A stretch of 64,000 nucleotides of DNA from Epiperipatus broadwayi (GCA_028023455.1 JAQFVV010000049.1:5734855-5798854), one strand, 5' to 3'; counted from the first letter of the stretch, positions 50,898 to 62,962 are shown. Program-made: numbers and translations. The notes: generated from the sequence alone by a model not told the origin.

Positions 50898-53559
50898 GTA
50901 GATTTTTTTTTTCCGCATTCTGGCGTCCATCGTGTGGCTATTCGAAATTTTCCACACCCTGTAGGCAGCGTTTATGTTTTAAATAATAGTATATATGTAG
51001 AATTTTTTTTTTGTCCTCGGATTTGTACGCATATATATAGTGATTGTTTTAGATAACACGAATAATTGTTAGTTATACATGAATTTTTTGCTTCAAGTTG
51101 TTGCAGTGGGACGAATGTCATTTTTTTTAAAAAAAAAAAATTTTTTTTAGTACCCTGAGAAGTTTGTTTTGGTTTAATACATTTATATAAAAAAAATATA
51201 TATATAATTTTTTCTGAGTCTTGTTTCCTAATGTGAGCAAATGTCATTTTTTAAAAAATTAATTAAAAAGTTAAAGGTGTCATAAAGTAAAATTTTTTTT
51301 TCCGAGTTTGGTATATATATGAAATGAATGTTTTACATTTAGAAAAGTTAACACTCCGTTAGTTTTTTTTTATATATAGCGAATATATATTAATGAGAAT
51401 AAATATCAGAGTTATAGAAAGATTTTTTTTCCGAATGAGTAGTTTTGTCGATGGCCAGTGGCCATATTGTTGTTTATCGTATAAAGTATATACCTTCGAT
51501 GAGGCGGAAGTGTCAAATATATACCCACCCGCCCTCCCTTAAAATAGCTTTCGTACTTTATGTTACTTTAGTAATGCTTAAATCTGAAAAGTTTTAATAT
51601 AATAATGTTTTTTCGAAATATAACATTTTAGTTAAAGGTACAAATAGATAATAGAATTATGTTTCCGTTGTACAAATTTTTGTAAAGATTAAAATTGATA
51701 ACATTCTTTCGTTAATAGAAATTTTTTGTAAGATCAAAAAGTTTGATAAGTTCAAACTATAGTGTTTCACTTTCTCTGCGTTAGTTTCCTTAATTAAATC
51801 AATAATTTTAATCATGCAGAATTTTTTTTTTTCACTTTTAAATATTTTGAAATTACGTTCCGTGCAAACAATAGATATAAAATAAGTTTTAACAAACTTA
51901 ATTGTCAACTTTATGAAAAGTAAATGCGTATGCTCGTTAATAAATATATATATTAAAGATATATTTTGGTATAACATATATGTCAGCCACCCTTTAGTTA
52001 AGATTTTTTTTTCCATTTCGGATTATGCTGTTGAATCATTTATTGAGTAACCGTTAGGTGAAGACCCTTTGAGTAACCGTTAGGTGAAGCCCTTGTTTTT
52101 TAGTAACCATGTTTGGTGAAGACCCTTAGAGTAACCGTTTAGGTGAAGACCCCTTACATTGTAGAGTTCTCGATTGCTGTGTAGCCTGAAATAATAGGTC
52201 TATGTCCGCAATCATTGTTTCCCTGTCAAGTGCGACCAGCGTTTACTAGCCTGAAATAATAGGAGTATGCGGTTGGCAATTTTGACATCTTTCTAATAAA
52301 TTCATGTACATGATAATAAAAGAAATATTTGTATAGGTATATCTGTTTGTATATTTATATGTAGTCATATATATGCTTATTTAATGATGTACATATTCAT
52401 ATATATGGATGCATATGGTATACACTTCATTATAGTTTGGTAAAACCCGTTTTTATATAAATGTTTTTTAAACAGTTTTGATTTCAATGCGTGATTCTGT
52501 AAAATTGCGTGATAATTGTTAATCTATTTCGGGTGTGACCAAAATGGTAGTTGGTTTCGATCCCAGGTTCATAATTCGGAGTGGCGGTTATCATGGGATT
52601 TTACTTTTATTTTAATTGTTTTTTGTATTAATATTTTGTTTTGTTAATCGTAATTTAGGCTGGTTAAATTTTTTTTCCTGTCTTGACCAAAATGGTAGCG
52701 TGGTTTCGAACCCAGGTCAGACATGTTACCTTACTTAGTTGTTATACGTCATAGACTTACTTAATATTGTCATTTAAAATACCATTTACTTATTCATGCA
52801 GAGATTTTTTTGAAAGTGAAGTGAAAATCAAAATAAATTGTAATCGCATTAAATTTTATAAACCTTATCAATGTGTGCTTGGATCATTATCCATTAATAT
52901 GTATATTTGATATGGCCATTGTCTTGTCGACTGGCGCCCTTTTCAAATAAATTTGTCGGCAAGTGCAATCTCTCATATCGGATATCAAATAAACCAAACT
53001 ATAGTAGATGATCAAAATAACAATGTATGCTTAGTGAGCCAAAATAATTTTTAAACATGACTTACGTATATTTTGCTCACATATATTTTTATATATATAC
53101 TTGTATTAATGTAAATGCATTTTTTAGTTGTTTCAGGTGTCAGAGAAAGCCAGGTCAAGCTGTAAGTGTGTTATTTTAATTATATTGGGACAAAATAGCA
53201 GTGATATTTTAATGAAATATAACAATAAATAAAGTGAGGAGACTAATATGTAGTATAAATATTAAAGACAGACACGGCAGGATTTTATATATATATATTT
53301 TCATGTACAAACAGATACATATAGGCATAGGGTTAAGATAGGACCTCGTAAGGTAGGCAAAGTTAAATTTCTGAAAACATATAAATAAAACAGATAGTTG
53401 GAACTTAGAATAGTGACTTATTTTAGAAAAAAATAATTTTTTTTCTTTGTGTTAATAACTAGTATAAAAATATACTTATCCAGATTGTTTATTAAAAGAC
53501 AAACACATTTTCCACACAAAGTGAATGTTATATAACAAAATAGCCAATATTAGGCAACA
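50898..53559 (+). other. Long structured leader of the LTR element
   Basis: 2.66 kb between the 5' LTR and the Gag ATG, without a significant ORF. A candidate primer-binding site TGGCGTCCATCGTGTGGC begins 23 nt after the LTR (50921); that spacing is longer than usual. The leader holds several T-runs followed by CC (for example near 50903, 51293, 51423, 52003), four copies of a GTAACCGTTAGGTGAAGACC unit (52045-52155), two copies of TAGCCTGAAATAATAGG (about 52181 and 52245), and two copies of a GACCAAAATGGTAG... unit with a TTCGA-CCCAGGT half (about 52540 and 52686). Such ordered repeats would suit RNA packaging or dimerisation, but that is inference. Confidence 0.7.
52045..52155 (+). repeat. 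Four-copy 27-bp tandem repeat in leader
   Basis: Unit GAGTAACCGTTAGGTGAAGA (then CCCTT), with variant third copy AGTAACCATGTTTGGTGAAG. Position in the leader suggests an RNA-level role or simple slippage. Confidence 0.85.
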
Positions 53560-54654
53560 ATGGACCAACCGAAGAAAGTTGCAGATTATGACAGCGATGA
53601 GGAGGTAATGCTCAACCTTCCAAATACAGCAACATCGACTCATAGTGACCAAGAAAACCATGTGAAAGATCTCATCACAGAAATGAGACAAGAAAACAAA
53701 ATGATGATGAACATGTTAAAACAATTCATGAATATGACATCACAAAGACTGGTCTGTTTGGAGGAAAACATGGTGCTCCACCAACAGACTATTGTAACAA
53801 AAGTATTGCCAGATGAGGATACTCACTTTAAATGTCAACCCCAACAGAAGCAAGATGATACACAACTTAAATCATTGATAGATAATGAATTAGGAAAGGA
53901 TATGCATGCCTTGGACGTGTCAGTCAAGCATCAAATACAGGAGGGAGAAGAAAATGGACAGATGAAGGTGGATAAAGAGGAAATGAACATTCATCAACAG
54001 ATGAATCCAATCCAGGCGCAACAAGGCAACCAAATCCTTACGCCAATAATAATTAATCCGGTAACATCTCCTGTGGCAAAATTCATACAGATACAATGTT
54101 TTAGAGGGGAACCAGGGGGAAACCCTAGACACCACCTAGACAGTCTCAAAATGTTTTTTCAATTTCAGAATATGACAGAACAAGAAAAAGTGGCGATCTC
54201 CAGTCATCATTTAAAAGAGTCTGCCAGAGACTGGTGGAACACTCTGTCTATACAACCACAAACATTTATGGAATATGAGAATGCAATGTTGTCAATGTAT
54301 TGGAGTGCAGAGCGGCAGGAAGGTTTGATGTATTCCATAATGCATGAAAGATACCCAGCTAACCATCAAGAGACTTATGCTCAGTTTTTTGTTAGGCAGG
54401 TAAATCGAATTAAAGCCCTAAGTGCATTCAATTATCCAGAAATGCAGATAGTAAGGATGATTAGGCACAACATGCCACCCTGGATAAGGAAAATATTAAT
54501 AGGCACTCAAATGCAAGATATTCAAGGCACGATTCGGATACTAACTGACATTGACTATGGAAACTTAGAAGAAAACCAAAATGATAGGGTCATGAACCCG
54601 TCCAAAAGTACAAGGCAGTATATACCGCCGGATCCTGGGAAATATAGACATTAA
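53560..54654 (+). CDS. gag: Gag-like capsid protein of LTR element (364 aa)
   Basis: Structural protein expected to assemble a retrotransposon capsid. ATG context CAACAATGG has A at -3; no competing upstream ATG in frame. Residues 1-20 are acidic; 35-75 are helical, Met/Gln-rich and may form a coiled coil; 85-165 are hydrophilic Gln/Glu-rich linker. A retrotransposon-Gag capsid core spans about 175-335: FRGEPG at 181-186, HHLDSLKMFF at 191-200, LKESARDWWNTL at 218-229, a Tyr/Trp-containing stretch around 239-250, and RMIRHNMPPWIRKIL at 299-313. No Cys-His zinc knuckle follows, and the protein ends at 364 without any protease segment, unlike ordinary Ty3/gypsy Gag. The frame is intact and the flanking LTRs are young, consistent with preserved function, but it might also be a simple deletion derivative. 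Call rests on the capsid pattern and the LTR context. Confidence 0.82.
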   Translation: MDQPKKVADYDSDEEVMLNLPNTATSTHSDQENHVKDLITEMRQENKMMMNMLKQFMNMTSQRLVCLEENMVLHQQTIVTKVLPDEDTHFKCQPQQKQDDTQLKSLIDNELGKDMHALDVSVKHQIQEGEENGQMKVDKEEMNIHQQMNPIQAQQGNQILTPIIINPVTSPVAKFIQIQCFRGEPGGNPRHHLDSLKMFFQFQNMTEQEKVAISSHHLKESARDWWNTLSIQPQTFMEYENAMLSMYWSAERQEGLMYSIMHERYPANHQETYAQFFVRQVNRIKALSAFNYPEMQIVRMIRHNMPPWIRKILIGTQMQDIQGTIRILTDIDYGNLEENQNDRVMNPSKSTRQYIPPDPGKYRH

Positions 54655-54896
54655 AATAGATACATAACTTGTTAGATTAAAACAACACGGACTCGTTTTA
54701 AGTTATAGCAGATTGAAGTATGGATAAACTGTTAGTTATTTAGTAAAAGAAAAAAACTGTTAGTCAGTAACAAGTTAAATTTTTACACCAAATAAAGAGT
54801 AGGTTTGAACTCACCTGGCACAAATTCTTACCTCTGACCTGAAGCAACAGCATTTTTTTTTTAACATTTTTTTTTTGCTCACTAACTATTGGGAAA
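54655..54896 (+). other. 3' untranslated spacer of the LTR element
   Basis: 242 bp with T-runs. The bases before the 3' LTR, ATTGGGAAA, are the only polypurine-like tract and are short for a plus-strand primer. Confidence 0.55.
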
Positions 54897-57016
54897 TGAA
54901 GCAATGGATCTGAAATCCAATCCATGCTTCACACCTTCCTATAAACTTGATTAATATTGTAAACCTAAATTAAGTTTATAGGCCAATATCAGCAGGGTTT
55001 TGCATTACAGCTAAAATTAATTACGTTTATTAAATTTGTATTTGCTTGTTCTTTTAAATAAATTCCATTGTAACATTAAATTGCTGTTAAAAATATTACT
55101 TGTGAAAACCGTTTAGTCAAACATATATATACGTCAAGCATATATATATGAGTTAATGCAAAATTCTGCTGAAATAAAACGCTTATTGTATTAAAAGAAA
55201 TAAGAATGTATTTTACTTTTAAATCTTGTTCAAATATTTAGTATGATTTGATTTTGAGATAAGCCCACCAACATTTTCTAAAAGAATGTATATTTTTAAT
55301 TAGTTAAGCCCATTCAAGTCAAATTAAAGATGGCCTTCTCTTTCTTTTTTTAATTAATAAAATCCCAAAGTTTAAAGAAAGAAATTTAGAGTAAAAAAGT
55401 AAAAGTTATTTTGGAAGGTGTTACTTTGAAACAAAGGAGCATGGGGAGGCTTATCAAGATCTCAGATCATACAAACAATAGAAGGTAGCTGACAGAGAGG
55501 GTATAAATAAAAGGGAGAACAAAAGATCAGGCATTCAGATTTTCCTTTTTGAAAAAGGTCAGTCAATCAGAGTTTCCTTTTTGGAAAAAGATCGTGCATT
55601 CAGATTTTCCTTTTTGAAAAAGGTCAGTCAATCAGAGTTTCCTTTTGGAAAAAGATCGTGCATTCAGATTTTCCTTTTTGGGAAAGATTATTCATTCAGA
55701 GTATTCTTGCGGGCTGTCAGATTGCTCCGTGGAGAACTTTCGAAATTTTGCTGTGCTGTTGTGATTTTATTATATGAATTCGAGGGAGTCTACCATGTTT
55801 GGCTAGGCAAATAAATAACTTTGTCTACCGCCGAGGGTTCCTCAATACCAGAAAAATGCCATAGTATTTACTCAATCATCATCTGAACTCTGTGCCGTGT
55901 CTGGAGGACTTTTTGTGAAACCATGCTACCGATTTCCACTTTCCTTGTCCGGACAAACACATCTCATCGGACGGATCAAGCTACGCCCGTCGATGGAACA
56001 TGACCAAGGAATAAGGACGGTAATCATATCTCTCCTCATGAACTAGTCATTATGCTACCTTTTTTGTCCATACTTTTTATAATTGCTTTCTTGAATATTT
56101 ATGAAATGTGTGCTTAATGATATTTATAATGTAACTATTTTTATTAGACTAGTTAGATATATGTATATGTGATCATCTATCTAGAGATTTAACCTTTTTT
56201 TCTTCGCTATTCTTCATTACCCCATGTGTAAATATTTTAATTCTATTGCGGTTAAGTTTATTAGTTAATTGTTCATATAAAAATCCCTTTCCAGTTTTAT
56301 TCATACTTGTAAAATTTAGTACGAGTAAGTTTTTTTGTTGTTTGCCAACTTGATCTCCTCGATTACGCTTCTTTTGTCCGCCATTAGCTTCTTACGTATG
56401 TCAGATTTAGCGATATACATCTTAAATGATTTTAAACTCCGTTTTAGTGCAAAGCAATTAGAAACTGCTTTGCGAAAGATTTTTATTATTGCATGTTATC
56501 AAGCAGATTCGAGTTGAGAATGTTTAATAAAACTGGGCAGGAAAGATTTAGACCGCAAGCATATTAATCGGGTTTTCATTGTCTCATTAGTTATTCATAA
56601 ATTTCGGGGAATAGCGAAGGCCATTAAATTATTAATAATATTTCAAATGTCATTTATTAAAGATATTTATTTAACTAAAAAGCTTGAGTTTGCTAGTTAT
56701 CGTTCAATGCTTTGTTTTACTTTTAAATGATCCAGGCACATTGATACATATTTCTAAGTATTTTTGCAATTTAACTATTTAAGCTCCGCAGGTGGTTCTG
56801 TCCATGTCTCTCGCTGATGCTAAGCTCATGGCTCGGGAAGAAAATATCTATGCGTGTCTCAGATAGTGTTGTTCGGTTCATGATAGCTTCGAGACTAGCC
56901 GAATAGGGCAGAGGTCATAGTATTCTTGGTTTAATATCTCGCATATGGTGGCCTCGAGGTACTTTTGCCTAGTATTCGAACTGGGTTAAATCAACATACA
57001 TCATCTGACTGTCACA
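54897..57016 (+). repeat. 3' LTR (2,120 bp)
   Basis: Same length and ends as the 5' LTR, about 15 substitutions. TATA at 55502, stem-loop array at 55525-55702, AATAAA at 55809. Followed by (AT)n. Confidence 0.92.
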
Positions 57017-57900
57017 ATATATATATATATAATACAAATAAAATAACTGTTAATTAAAAAAAACTAATATCATAACAATAAAAATAATAAATATAACTAT
57101 ATTTAATTATTATATACAGTCTTTCAATCCACAGAAGTACTTTCAGTTAATTCCTTAACCTTCCTCAACTACCATTATGTTCAAAAAACAAAACAGGAGT
57201 AAATATCAATTCAAATTCCATAAATTCTGAATTTTAATGCTAGCAGTTTGTTTATTAATTACATTCAATTTATTTCTATTTATTAATATTGTCTCCTTAT
57301 TTTTTCTTTTATTATGGTTTCTCTCTACATAAAGAATCTTAACACTTTCAATATCAAACTTAAATTTATATTTACATGTTCTTTCATGATCCAAGAAAAT
57401 GAAAGCAGTCATTAAATCATTATCATTTTTACTTTTTATATGCTTTTATAACAATTTATGCTACATTAATCTTTTTTCAATACTGCACTTCGATTCACCT
57501 ATATATGATAACATACATCCACAAAAAATTTGATATACATTATTTTTCTGCTTGATAGGTATGAAATTTTTAGAATTATTCAATAATTTATTAATATATT
57601 TTGAACACAGAATTAAATGTTAAAAACATTCTTAAAAATATCCTTAAAAAATTTTCAATTGAGCATTTAAAATATATGGAATAGATATTCATTTTTTACT
57701 ATCAATCTGCAACTCTTTTAAACTATTATAACTCTTTTTAAATTGACATAAAGTATTGTTAATCTGTTCCATCTTATAACCAATTTCAAGCAATTCCTTG
57801 GTAAATGATAAAGATTTGTACAAGATATTCTGATCTGGGAAAACTGATGAAAACTGGTTCAGCACAAAATGCATAACTTGGGGATCAGATGTCTTTAATT
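57017..57900 (-). pseudogene. Penelope-like element 3' portion (RT end and endonuclease)
   Basis: Reading minus from about 57874: a 61-codon segment containing SLSFTKELLEIGYKMEQINN resembles the linker after the PLE reverse transcriptase (inference). A gap with frame breaks follows, then a 68-codon ORF (57412-57206) with LDHERTCKYKFKFDIES and VKILYVERNHNKRKNKETIL, the second half of the GIY-YIG endonuclease; the DNA to 57.5 kb matches 23.39-23.58 kb inverted. The 3' tail runs to (AT)n at 57017, exactly where the LTR element inserted. The first bases of the 57.83-57.90 part also resemble family A (GCACAAAATGCATAACTTGG), so the upstream junction is uncertain. Confidence 0.6.
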
Positions 57901-59828
57901 ATATGTTTCAGTAATGCAAGATGGAATAGAAGTTTGAAAAATATTAAATACATATTATATGAAGTTAATCTTAAATATCTCTTTAAAAAACAATAATGTG
58001 TATATGAAGTTAAATTGGAGCAATTACTATATGGATTACTTTAAAATGTATGTTCTAATATATCCATCCATAGTGTGAGAGGTTGGTCTGACCTGGGCTG
58101 ATGGATGGTTGTAATAAGATTAAACTAAGGTTAAACATGAACTGAGATAAGAATATAATTTGACAGTATATATATTGTACCCATTCATTTGGGGCAGAGA
58201 GGTTTTATTAGGGTGTAAAAGTGCCATTTTGAAAAAAATTTAAATTTAGGGTATTTTAAAAGCCATAGTTATAATTATATATACATAAAAAGGACTCAAA
58301 CTTGGTAAAAGAAGTCCACAGATAGGTTATAAAATGTTTCAAAATTATTTTAACTATAAAAGTAAAAGATAAGAGTAATATTATCTATTATTTTATAAGT
58401 AGAGTAGATGTTTATCTGCTATATTTAAAAATATAGTTGGTGTTTTGTTTAATGAGCATTGTAGTAAATCAATAGTTAATAAGTCTAGCATAAATAATTT
58501 AATAAAGTATTTAATATGTTTTAAATATTTTAAAAATTATTCAATAATTTTTATTAAAAGTTATGAATAGTATTGTATAATATTTAGATGGGTTAATTTT
58601 ATTCATTATGATATAATAAATAAAAAATTATATTCTAAATTGCTTTATTGCATTAAATATTTTATACAATATATTTTTAATTAATTATATATTTGAAACA
58701 TATTACAGACATAGTAAGTAAAATGTCTGGAAAGTTACCATGTGACTGATAAATGTGTGTGGATGCATTTCAGGATTTGAAATAAAGTTACAAATATTTT
58801 TAAATTGATACAATCTGAGCATTATAAATAAATTTAAAGACAATATTTTAAGTTAGTTTGTAAATAATATTTCAACTAGTAAAGCGAATAAAAATTGATA
58901 CATTAAAATTAATATTTTCTATTATAATGTATACATGCATTTAGTCATCATTATCAAATAAGACCACATCATCTGAATATCCTGTATAGTTTATGTACAA
59001 CCTTCTTTATTAAGCATCTGTGATATCTTTCTGTTTATTTTAGTATTGTTAATTTGTCGTTTGATTTAATCTTTTATACATTCAGATTTATGTTAATTTA
59101 GACTTTGGTCATTTTAAAATCCTTTATAAGAAGCTTATGATATAGTTATATTATTTGTTAATTAATTAAGGATAATGATTTGGAAAATTCAAGGAAAAAT
59201 TTGATATGTTATAATTTGTAATAGTTTTCACCTTTTATCTTCAAATCTATAGAAAATTTACCTCCTAATAATCATTCAAAAGAAGGTTTTACACTTCATT
59301 TCATGTTTGTTTTTTGTTCTTGCTTTTTACATTTGCTTATTTTTAATGTTCTATTATTTCTACATAAACTAAGCACCAGTAATATGATATTGACTGCACA
59401 GAATAAAGAAATGACCGCAGTTATATCTTAATAGATTATGATGAAAATTTTATGCAGTAAAAGAGAGCCTATCATAAAATGTCTGGATAATGGAATTGAC
59501 TTGGAGGCACTTAATGATATATATAGATATATAACATTTTGATGCTCTGAAATTCTATCTGTAAAGTGAATGTATTTGGTTTTCATTTTGACTTACTTTT
59601 GGACAAACTATTTTTTTAGATACAAATACAGAACTTGAATTAAACTTGAATTAAAGTGTTAAAACTAACATTTTTTAACTGAACCAATCACTGTATGAAC
59701 TAAAAGTAAAATAGTCAATAGTATTATTGGTCTGAAGATATATGATGATGATATATTAGATGTGATAGGTTGGATTATTTCCATAATCTATCAGTAATGT
59801 TGAATATATAGAAAATTTTAAACTTTAT
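57901..59828. other. AT-rich DNA, nothing recognised
   Basis: No ORF longer than 60 codons, no repeat identified. Confidence 0.4.
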
Positions 59829-59987
59829 TTAAACTTTTCAAATACAAACAATTTGTTAGTAATAACACACAAATAGACAATAAACCCGTTTTGTCTATTT
59901 GTGTGTTATTACTAACAAGTTGTTTGTGTACTAACCTGCATTATGTATTTGTGTTACTAATAACTTGTTTGTATTTGAAGAGTTTAA
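59829..59987. repeat. Triple-armed inverted repeat
   Basis: Arms 59844-59880 and 59891-59927 pair over 37 bp with one mismatch. A third, shorter copy at 59945-59987 can alternatively pair with 59829-59870, extending outward to TTTAAACT...AGTTTAAA. Confidence 0.85.
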
Positions 59988-61056
59988 ATACAGTATAAAT
60001 TTTTTATCCATTCAACATTTACTGATAGATGATGAAAAGAGTCCAAAATATCAAATCAATACTATTTTCAAAGAAAAATAATAGAATACATTTTCTTACT
60101 ATAATCTGTGGTCTGTATTTAAGTAAAAGAAAGAAGCTCATAATAATTATTGCTAACATGCTTAACCATAAATAATTATAATTCTGAATTAATTACAATA
60201 TGATAATCATTGATGGTATATATTGATTATATAATGACAGCAAAATAAATTAAACTTGTTACTTCTACATCATAAAAATCATAATAAACTTATAAACATA
60301 GTGATCTAAAAGTGATAATTTCCAACTCTACTGACATGGTTACAATCATAATAACTTATTTTACAAAAAAGATGATATCAACAACATCATTAATTGGCTA
60401 TAAATAAGTAGATAATTACCAGAAGAAATCTCCACAATCAAATATTACTGTTAAAATAGTTTTATGTGTTACTAATTTCTATATCCAGAAAAACATCATC
60501 ACAATGAACTTATGCACAATTGTATACAATATTTTGATATTTATTTTAATAATAATAAATGTAAATATATATTAATAATAATTACACATTAAAAGCTTTT
60601 TTTTCAGCTTATGGTTTTGTGCCTTTTCAAGTGATAAACATTTATATTAACATTAGCCAATAATTGCTAGTGTTATATAATTGTATAACAATAACAAAAA
60701 TAATAAATGATATTATTTTTAATATATACATAGCTATTGTATATGATTTTTTTTTTTATTTAATATAATTTATATAAAAAATAGCATAATGGACTTCATT
60801 AATTTCCGTTTTTTATATTTTAATAAATATTGGTAATTTTAACTATATTAACTTTGTACCACTGCAAAACATAATAGTTAAATATTTGTGTCCCATCATT
60901 ACAATTAATAAATGTTGCATTCTGGGCTTTGCAAAATGTTTTCAGAAATAGAATAAAATAATATGAAGGGACAACATTTATTAAAATGCTAAATGTCAAT
61001 TTTCAAGATTTGATGTTGCTTTTTTGGCAATCAATTTCGAATATTTTGTTTAAATA
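59988..61056. other. AT-rich DNA, nothing recognised
   Basis: No supported feature. Confidence 0.4.
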
Positions 61057-61904
61057 TTAGGAGGAACCCAAAAATAATGTAATTGTTTGCTGGTTTGAGC
61101 ACCTGCACTGGTATATGCATCTGCTATTACACACTTCTTGCAGAAATTCTTCAGCATCATTCTGCCCAATTTGTAAAGTGTGTTTTGTGTATTTGTCAAT
61201 TTGTATAATGACTAAAAAGTTTGAACAATGTGAAACTCGGTTTTTGTATACAGAAAATATCAGGAAAAACAATTGTAATGCTTCATACAGATTAAAAGTA
61301 AGTGGATACCATAAAGGCCAAGTTTATGAGTGGTTTAATTGAAAAGTTAATTTCAACATATCCCTAAAAAACATCACAAGCGAAGTCAAAACAGTGCTGA
61401 TTTTTTTTCTAAATGCAAACATTATTTTTTCTCAGATTTAGTTCATAATGATCAGGCATTTTCTCTGCAAGTTCTGAAACATTTACTTGATGCAGTAAAA
61501 ATGTAAATGTTCCATTCTGTGGCAAAAAAAGAGTGAAAGCTTGACCTCAACAAAATGTCATCTTTAAAACCTTGATTGTGAAAAAACCTTTTTAATTAAA
61601 TTCAGAAATGAACCAGCTTATCTGTCAGCCATATTCACTCAATCTCACTTCATGTGATTTTTTTTAAATATCTTAAATGAAAAAATGTTTTTTTCATATT
61701 GCGTACTTAGAAGTGGCAAAAAAAGGCAGATACATTAAAAGTATCACTTTGCAAATGTTTCTAGACTACATTGAAAAATGAAACCACATTTAGTCTAGTG
61801 CATTGCATCAAATGAATATTAATTTGAAAGTGATTAAACTTATAATACTTAAAAATAAACAATTTTTTATTATAAAATTCTGATTAATTTTGGGCATCGC
61901 CTCA
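61057..61904 (+). pseudogene. Mariner transposon relic, internally deleted
   Basis: Mariner transposases cut and paste DNA at TA sites. Seen: inverted ends TTAGGAGGAACCCAAAAATA (61057) and, as complement at 61904, TGAGGCGATGCCCAAAATTA, each flanked by TA (61055-56; 61905-06). N-terminal helix-turn-helix region KKFEQCETRF...GQVYEWFN (61213-61340) matches the family pattern around QVFEWF. The C-terminal signature PYSLNLTSCDFF (about 61630-61667; family PYSPDLAPCDFF) and CIASNEY-stop-FESD (about 61801-61840) are present in several frames. At 848 bp it is well short of the usual 1.3 kb; the first catalytic Asp region is missing or unreadable. Dead copy. Confidence 0.8.
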
Positions 61905-62960
61905 TACATAAGCCTCAAATTGACAAATATTGTTTATTTATAATTAGCCTCTTTTAGGTATAGTTTCTTTCAATGTTCTCATTAATAGACTAAAGATGTT
62001 TTAGTGATTATATGACATATTACATAATTGTCAGTGATAAATTATGCCCATGTATTACAACTGAAATAAAGATATCTTTCATTAATAATGACAGGAATAA
62101 ATATCTAATTTAGCAAAAGTATGAAAGTTAGCTTATAATTTTTTTGTCATTACATCTGAAAAAAGAAATCCCCTCTTGAAAATACTGATTCAAAAACTGG
62201 TAGTGTATATCTTTCAATTTTTAATGATTTGACTTTTAGATATGTATTATTTTTTATATATCTTTTGTTACAAAGTAAAGGCATACAAGATAGAATGGTA
62301 GACATCTTTTACTCATGCTGGCGACCTAGATTCAAACTAGACTGAACAAACCTAATAAAAAATTTACTTTGGGATATTTCTTTTGGTTGTTTTGTATAGA
62401 ACACTTTAACATTTCATTAAGCTAATTATAGATGAATTGGACAACATTCTTATTTAATATAAAAAACATTTTCAAAAGATTGATTCTTAGTTATAAAACT
62501 CTATTGTGTAGTTACTCCAACTGATATGACCATTGATGATAATCGCATAATCTCATTTGAAAATTAATTTGTCTGTATGAAAAGACACTTGGATTGAAGT
62601 TTTTTCATTAAAAATTTATGTCAGTTGTTGTCTATTAAGATATTTTCTTGTTCTGTAATAGATTTAACTGTTTTCTTAACAGAACAAGATCCCACTCCTC
62701 CTTATTTCAACAATCAACTCTGATTCTGTATGTTTTGACATAGCTTTGTTTTTATATGTTTTCTATATTATAAAATTCTCAAGTTATTGTTAAGCATGCC
62801 TTTCTTGCTTATTGATTTTGTTATTCAAAAAATGGACATCAGATGATTCCAATAAAAAGATTTACCATCATCACTAGCATACATAATTTCATTAGTTATA
62901 ATATAATATTAAATCATTTATGCACTTTATTACTGTTTCACAATGCTTTAAATTGTCAAC
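61905..62960. other. AT-rich DNA with a possible tRNA-like trace
   Basis: At about 62296-62340 AGAATGGTAGACATCTTTTA and AGATTCAAACTAG resemble worn A and B boxes of a tRNA-derived SINE; too weak to call separately. Otherwise empty. Confidence 0.35.
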
Positions 62961-62962
62961 AG

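Larger units (their letters stand above)
48778..57016 (+). mobile_element. Gag-only LTR retrotransposon (8.24 kb), young
   Basis: Two 2,120-bp LTRs with TG...CA ends flank 4.0 kb: a 2.66-kb non-coding leader and one intact Gag-like ORF (53560-54654). Only 242 bp separates the ORF from the 3' LTR, so there is no room for protease, RT, RNase H or integrase and none is seen in the leader. The LTRs differ at about 15 positions by my eye count (over 99% identical), so insertion is recent. It sits in a (TA)n tract: ATATAT is present on both sides and hides the true target duplication. Known: the Gag type and layout fit the Ty3/gypsy group, and gag-only elements called TR-GAG are described in plants. 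Mobility would need an autonomous partner. Confidence 0.88.

Noticed and set aside
52931-52950. TGGCGCCC as a primer-binding site
   Set aside because: It lies 2 kb from the LTR; a primer-binding site must be near the 5' LTR end, so the candidate at 50921 is preferred.
53920-54135. Minus-strand ORF opposite the Gag gene
   Set aside because: Shadow of the Gag frame.
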